Under the pieces are notes generated by a model, which was not told the DNA's origin, searched no databases, and saw only the letters and a list, made by a program, of their open reading frames with translations. This document shows positions 7,243 to 9,841 of a stretch of DNA of 9,841 bases, piece after piece (position 1 is the stretch's first letter; the number at the start of each line of letters is the position of its first letter). The DNA is from Verrucomicrobia subdivision 6 bacterium (GTDB lineage: Bacteria > Verrucomicrobiota > Verrucomicrobiia > Methylacidiphilales > Verrucolacustridaceae): NCBI GenBank assembly GCA_945866245.1, contig CAMBGW010000029.1, positions 1 to 9,841 on the forward strand, given 5' to 3'. A program made the translations under genes and the position numbers.

Positions 7243-8006
7243 GAACGCCGGCTGACCTGAAAAGCACAGGCCATCACGAGCAAAAGTGTCGAGGCGCAAA
7301 CAATCGAAAAATCGTGCGAAAGATCTACCGGCAAAGGCATTCCTGGACGTGTCGCCAGTAGCCCAGCCAACGCATCGTGCCCATAGCTGAGAGGATTGAA
7401 TCGCATGAGCACACGAATCCACTCGGCCGCCCCAGCTGGGGGGAAAAGTGCCCCGCTCAAAAACCAGAGGGGAACAAAAAAGAGATTAATCAGGGCGTGA
7501 AAGCCTTGAGTCGAATCCATCGGCCAAGCAATGAGGAATCCCAAAGCGGTCAACCCAACCGCCAGGACAGCAATGATGGCCAGAAGGTAAAAAAGGACAC
7601 GCGCGTCAGGATGATAATCGGAGTACGGAGCCAAGAGAACGACGACAATGGCTTGAAATACAGCCAAGAGGGTTCCCCCGATCAGTTTTCCAAAGAGAAT
7701 GGCCGATCGCCCGTCCGGAGCGACAAGAACTCCCTGCAGAAATCCCTCCCGCCGATCCTCAATGATCGACACGGTCGAAAAAATTGCCGTAAAGAGGATA
7801 ATCAGCAAAACGATCCCTGGGAAAAAGTAGGTTAAGTAATCGGTTCGTTCCCGAAACCCAGGTGCCACCAAGGATCGTCCCACTCCAGAGCCAAGCAAAA
7901 ACCAAAATAAAACTGGTGTGGCCATCGCCCCAATTACGCGATTCTTTTGCCGAAGAAAACGGGTTACCTCGCGGAGAGCTAAACTGTAGGAAGCTTGCAT
8001 GAACAT
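7239..8006 (-). CDS. ABC-2 type transporter permease
   Basis: A 255-residue permease with six predicted membrane helices (about 24-42, 60-80, 103-127, 137-160, 167-188, 233-250), the usual ABC-2 layout. Family signals are EDRREGFLQGVLVAP (83-97) after helix 2, FFVPLWFLSGALFP (176-189) in helix 5 and RFNPLSYGHDAL (202-212). It pairs with the ATPase encoded 4 nt upstream to make a DrrAB/NodJ-like exporter. The start may be ATG 8006 or the in-frame ATG 8000; a GGGGAG sits 10 nt before the first. Its stop overlaps the SCO1 start. The substrate is not evident from the sequence; the coupling to SCO1 and DUF420 suggests a task in oxidase biogenesis, for example copper or haem related export, which is inference. 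Confidence 0.92.
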   Translation of the reverse strand: MFMQASYSLALREVTRFLRQKNRVIGAMATPVLFWFLLGSGVGRSLVAPGFRERTDYLTYFFPGIVLLIILFTAIFSTVSIIEDRREGFLQGVLVAPDGRSAILFGKLIGGTLLAVFQAIVVVLLAPYSDYHPDARVLFYLLAIIAVLAVGLTALGFLIAWPMDSTQGFHALINLFFVPLWFLSGALFPPAGAAEWIRVLMRFNPLSYGHDALAGLLATRPGMPLPVDLSHDFSIVCASTLLLVMACAFQVSRRS

Positions 8007-8010
8007 AAAA

Positions 8011-8961
8011 TTAAATCTCCCCAGGGGTGGACGACCAGAGTCGGCCTGTTTTTTGCAGGAAAAGATCCTCTAAAGTAGGACGGCAAAGGGTCACCGAGGT
8101 CACCTCATGGCTGTATTCACGCCACAACCGAATGGCCAGCGGAGCGGCCTGCCCACGAGTCGGTACCACCTTGACCGATGCAGGTTCAACTGTGACTTCG
8201 ATCTCACCCTCTTTACGGATCCGTGCAGCTAATTTTTTCGGGCTGTAGCTTCCCAAACGAACATATTCTTTGCCTAGGGAACTCCGAAGCTCGGAGACCT
8301 TGCCCGAAGCAACCGAGTGGCCCTGATCTAATAGGAGAATCTCATCCGCAGGCTCAGCCTCCTCCAAAAGATGGGTCGTAAAAAGAACGCTCAGCTTTCG
8401 CGTGTTGCGAATTCCCGAAATAATGCTCCAAAGCTCCGAGCGGATCGCGGGATCCAAGCCGGTTGTGGGTTCATCCATCAAAAGGATACTCGGACGGGTA
8501 AGGAGCACCTTGGCGATTTCCACTCTTCGCCGCAGACCGCCTGAGAGGCTTTCCACCATCTCCCCTCCCCGATTTTCGACCCCTAGAGCCTCAAGATTTT
8601 TGTTAATCCGTGTCTCCAAATCATGAGGGTCCAGTCCGTAAAGATTGCCGTGATGCCGAAGGTTCTCTCGGACCGTTAATTTCATATCTACTGCCGGATT
8701 TTGAAATAGAACTCCAATTTTTTTTCTTACCGGGGTGGGAAACTGCCGTAAGCTCCGACCCCCTACCGAAATTTCCCCATCTTGCAGCGCGAAAATGGTC
8801 GAAATAATTTTAAAAAGCGTTGTTTTTCCGCTTCCGTTCGGGCCGAGGACACAGAACATCCCCCCCTCTTCCAATTTCAAATCAATGTTATCGAGAACAC
8901 GTTTTCGGCCATATGAGTAACCCACCCCTTGAGCTTCAACTGCATAGACGCTGTGATCCAT
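8011..8961 (-). CDS. ABC transporter ATP-binding protein (ABC-2/DrrA-type)
   Basis: A 316-residue ATPase energising the adjacent permease. In order: Walker A GPNGSGKTT (40-48), Q-loop Gln87 in FQNP, signature LSGGLRRRVEIAK (139-151), Walker B SILLMDEP (158-165), D-loop GLD (168-170) and H-loop His197. After the nucleotide domain comes a C-terminal extension ending in RPTLEDLFLQKTGR, as in DrrA/daunorubicin-resistance type ATPases. I placed the start at the ATG at 8961 (MDHSVYAVEAQG), where homology of the family begins; the open frame continues to 9174 but overlaps the 122-residue gene in another frame and has no ABC features. No clear Shine-Dalgarno site precedes the ATG; GTG 8967 is a near alternative. 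It is separated from the upstream gene by 74 nt. Confidence 0.93.
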   Translation of the reverse strand: MDHSVYAVEAQGVGYSYGRKRVLDNIDLKLEEGGMFCVLGPNGSGKTTLFKIISTIFALQDGEISVGGRSLRQFPTPVRKKIGVLFQNPAVDMKLTVRENLRHHGNLYGLDPHDLETRINKNLEALGVENRGGEMVESLSGGLRRRVEIAKVLLTRPSILLMDEPTTGLDPAIRSELWSIISGIRNTRKLSVLFTTHLLEEAEPADEILLLDQGHSVASGKVSELRSSLGKEYVRLGSYSPKKLAARIRKEGEIEVTVEPASVKVVPTRGQAAPLAIRLWREYSHEVTSVTLCRPTLEDLFLQKTGRLWSSTPGEI

Positions 8962-9035
8962 AGACACCAAGGTGAAGGAAAAGATTCCTACGGTCAAGCG
9001 AAGGGCAGATCGCCCAAAGAGGAAACGGAAATAAG

Positions 9036-9404
9036 TTAGCGGGAGTGAAGCGGCGCCACTGCCCCAGCCGGGCTGTCCGAAAGTAACTTTGCTGGAACCC
9101 CTTGCGTCTGGAGATAGGACTCGATTCGGCTGAGGGAATCTACCGGCATCGGTTTTGTTCCCCGCCTCGTGCATAAGGTTAATTCACACTGATGCGCGAT
9201 TTCCTCCGCATCCATTCCACGAGCCTTGGCATGCTCCACCGAAAGGGTCAGGCGACTTTTCCAATACTTCATCCGATTATCAGCACACCCATGATCCAGT
9301 TCATCAATCACCGCTTGGGCAAAACCCCAAATCTCCCTCTGTAAATCTTCCGAAAGCCGAGTCGCATGCATCCCCACTTGATAGTGTTGAATTTTAGAAA
9401 TCAT
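9036..9404 (-). CDS. Conserved-looking protein of unknown function, 122 residues
   Basis: I do not recognise this protein. It begins MISKIQHYQVGMHATRLSED and is mostly charged and helix-prone, with no signal peptide or membrane segment. Three cysteines occur at 40, 73 and 78, the last two in HQCELTLCTRRG (71-82), preceded by RMKYWKSRLTLSVEHAKARGMDAEEIAHQ-like helical sequence (44-72). The C-terminal 20 residues are low in order-promoting residues. It is the first gene of the leftward run that continues with the ABC transporter, SCO1 and DUF420 genes, and the only plausible promoter of that run lies upstream of it. The ATG at 9404 has no clear Shine-Dalgarno site. Coding status is supported by position, orientation and length rather than homology; a regulatory or assembly role is only a guess from context. 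Confidence 0.65.
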   Translation of the reverse strand: MISKIQHYQVGMHATRLSEDLQREIWGFAQAVIDELDHGCADNRMKYWKSRLTLSVEHAKARGMDAEEIAHQCELTLCTRRGTKPMPVDSLSRIESYLQTQGVPAKLLSDSPAGAVAPLHSR

Positions 9405-9433
9405 CTGAAGAGACGAGACAATGATCGATTTAT

Positions 9434-9439
9434 CTTATA
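9434..9439 (-). promoter_or_regulatory. Candidate -10 box for the ABC-SCO1-DUF420 run
   Basis: TATAAG on the minus strand lies about 30 nt before the ATG at 9404, in a markedly AT-rich stretch. Seventeen nt upstream there is only a weak -35 (TATAGA). A weak -35 beside the TTAAGT repeats would fit an activator-dependent promoter, but this is inferred. Confidence 0.35.
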
Positions 9440-9449
9440 ATTACAATAA

Positions 9450-9489
9450 TTAAGTTTCTATAGGTATTAAGTATTCTAATAATTTAAGT
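9450..9489. repeat. Three TTAAGT direct repeats with 17-nt period
   Basis: TTAAGT begins at 9450, 9467 and 9484, exactly 17 nt apart each time; on the minus strand it reads ACTTAA. The array lies 46-85 nt upstream of the first gene of the leftward run and just beyond the candidate -10 box, where an operator or activator site would sit. The surroundings are AT-rich, so chance is possible, and the spacer bases are not conserved. Confidence 0.45.
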
Positions 9490-9510
9490 CGTTGCCTGTG
9501 AGTCATGTAT

Positions 9511-9549
9511 AAAAACAAGAAGCGTGGGTGATCAAACCCACGCTTCTTG
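9511..9549 (-). terminator. Strong intrinsic terminator downstream of the DedA-type gene
   Basis: A perfect 14-bp inverted repeat (9516-9529 with 9536-9549) encloses a 6-nt loop. Read leftward it is followed directly by TTTTT (9515-9511), the layout of a Rho-independent terminator. It lies 73 nt after the stop of the membrane protein gene at 9623 and separates it from the next operon. Read rightward there is no T tract. Confidence 0.9.
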
Positions 9550-9622
9550 CCAAACACTAGGAGATGTAAACGATCTGTAGTAATAGACAGGGGAAGAGCC
9601 AAAACGTTCAAACTTTTTTCGG

Positions 9623-9841
9623 CTATTTCAGCCACTTAATTGCCATGAACCCCCCTACTCCCAGAAGGAATAAAAGGGTAACCGCCACCTCTAAATACTT
9701 TTCAATATGAGGCTTCAGCTTGGCCCCCCCTAGGCGAATCACCGCCGCCACCATAAAGAACCGTCCGGCCCTGCCTAAAATTGAAGCTGCAACTAAAGTC
9801 GAAATCGGAACAGCAAAGACACCCGAAGCTACCGTAAAGAC
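9623..9841 (-). CDS. DedA/VTT-type (SNARE-associated) membrane protein, C-terminal part
   Basis: The C-terminal 72 residues of a gene that enters from the right edge, stopping with TAG at 9625-9623. The visible part reads hydrophobic segment (VFTVASGVFAVPISTLVAAS), then ILGRAGRFFMVAAVIRLGG (21-39), then KPHIEKYLEVAV (43-54) leading into a final helix (about 54-68) and a short basic tail KWLK. The G-R-x-x-RFF-V-A pattern followed by an I-E-K-Y/R-L element is typical of the C-terminus of DedA/YqaA-like VTT-domain proteins, implicated in membrane lipid and undecaprenyl-phosphate carrier recycling. No stop interrupts the frame up to the window edge. A strong terminator follows it. Subfamily cannot be decided without the N-terminal part. 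Confidence 0.75.
   Translation of the reverse strand, partial: VFTVASGVFAVPISTLVAASILGRAGRFFMVAAVIRLGGAKLKPHIEKYLEVAVTLLFLLGVGGFMAIKWLK

Noticed and set aside
7243..7422. 60-codon N-terminal extension of the SCO1 frame
   Set aside because: It overlaps the conserved end of the permease; the GTG at 7242 places the anchor helix near the N-terminus as expected.
8962..9174. N-terminal extension of the ABC ATPase frame
   Set aside because: It overlaps the 122-residue gene and contains no ABC-domain sequence.
9450..9635. 61-codon leftward frame between the DedA-type gene and the next operon
   Set aside because: It runs through the intrinsic terminator stem and the AT-rich repeat region and overlaps the end of the DedA-type gene in another frame.

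Overview
The window is a bacterial chromosomal segment of compact, mostly leftward (minus-strand) genes. Only panD and a tRNA gene point rightward. The gene content suggests a PVC-superphylum bacterium, most likely Verrucomicrobiota: an exported two-cysteine formylglycine-generating-type enzyme, a cysteine-rich FeoA, an ABC/SCO1/DUF420 cassette typical of aerobic respirers, GTP-dependent PEP carboxykinase, and weak or absent Shine-Dalgarno sites before many starts. This placement is an inference from family content, not a database result.

Left part (1-1740): panD (beta-alanine synthesis for pantothenate/CoA) converges on a lipoprotein-like formylglycine-generating enzyme. The roughly 100-bp gap between them carries two copies of a 14-bp direct repeat. 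A tRNA-Val(CAC) gene diverges from the enzyme gene and ends 8 bp from the 3' end of pckG.

Middle part (1741-6040): a leftward run feoA - feoB - small FeoB-associated Cys-rich membrane protein - pckG. The 43-residue protein starts 1 nt after the feoB stop codon and is easily missed. The first three genes form a ferrous-iron uptake system. pckG follows after 20 nt and may share the transcript. A possible DtxR/IdeR-like palindrome lies about 50 nt upstream of feoA.

Right part (6143-9404): a second leftward run of an unknown 122-residue protein, ABC ATPase, ABC-2 permease, SCO1/SenC copper chaperone and a DUF420/CtaM-like membrane protein. The last three genes overlap as GTGA and ATGA, so they are translationally coupled. 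The content points to cytochrome oxidase maturation (copper delivery, CtaM-type factor, and an exporter of unknown substrate). The AT-rich upstream region holds three TTAAGT repeats spaced exactly 17 nt apart and a candidate -10 box. Beyond a strong intrinsic terminator lies the 3' end of a DedA/VTT-type membrane protein gene that runs off the window.

I found no CRISPR array, transposase, phage gene or clearly new defence or biosynthetic system. The points most worth following up are the respiratory ABC-SCO1-CtaM module with its unknown leading gene and 17-nt repeats, the overlooked small Feo protein, and the exported formylglycine-generating enzyme.
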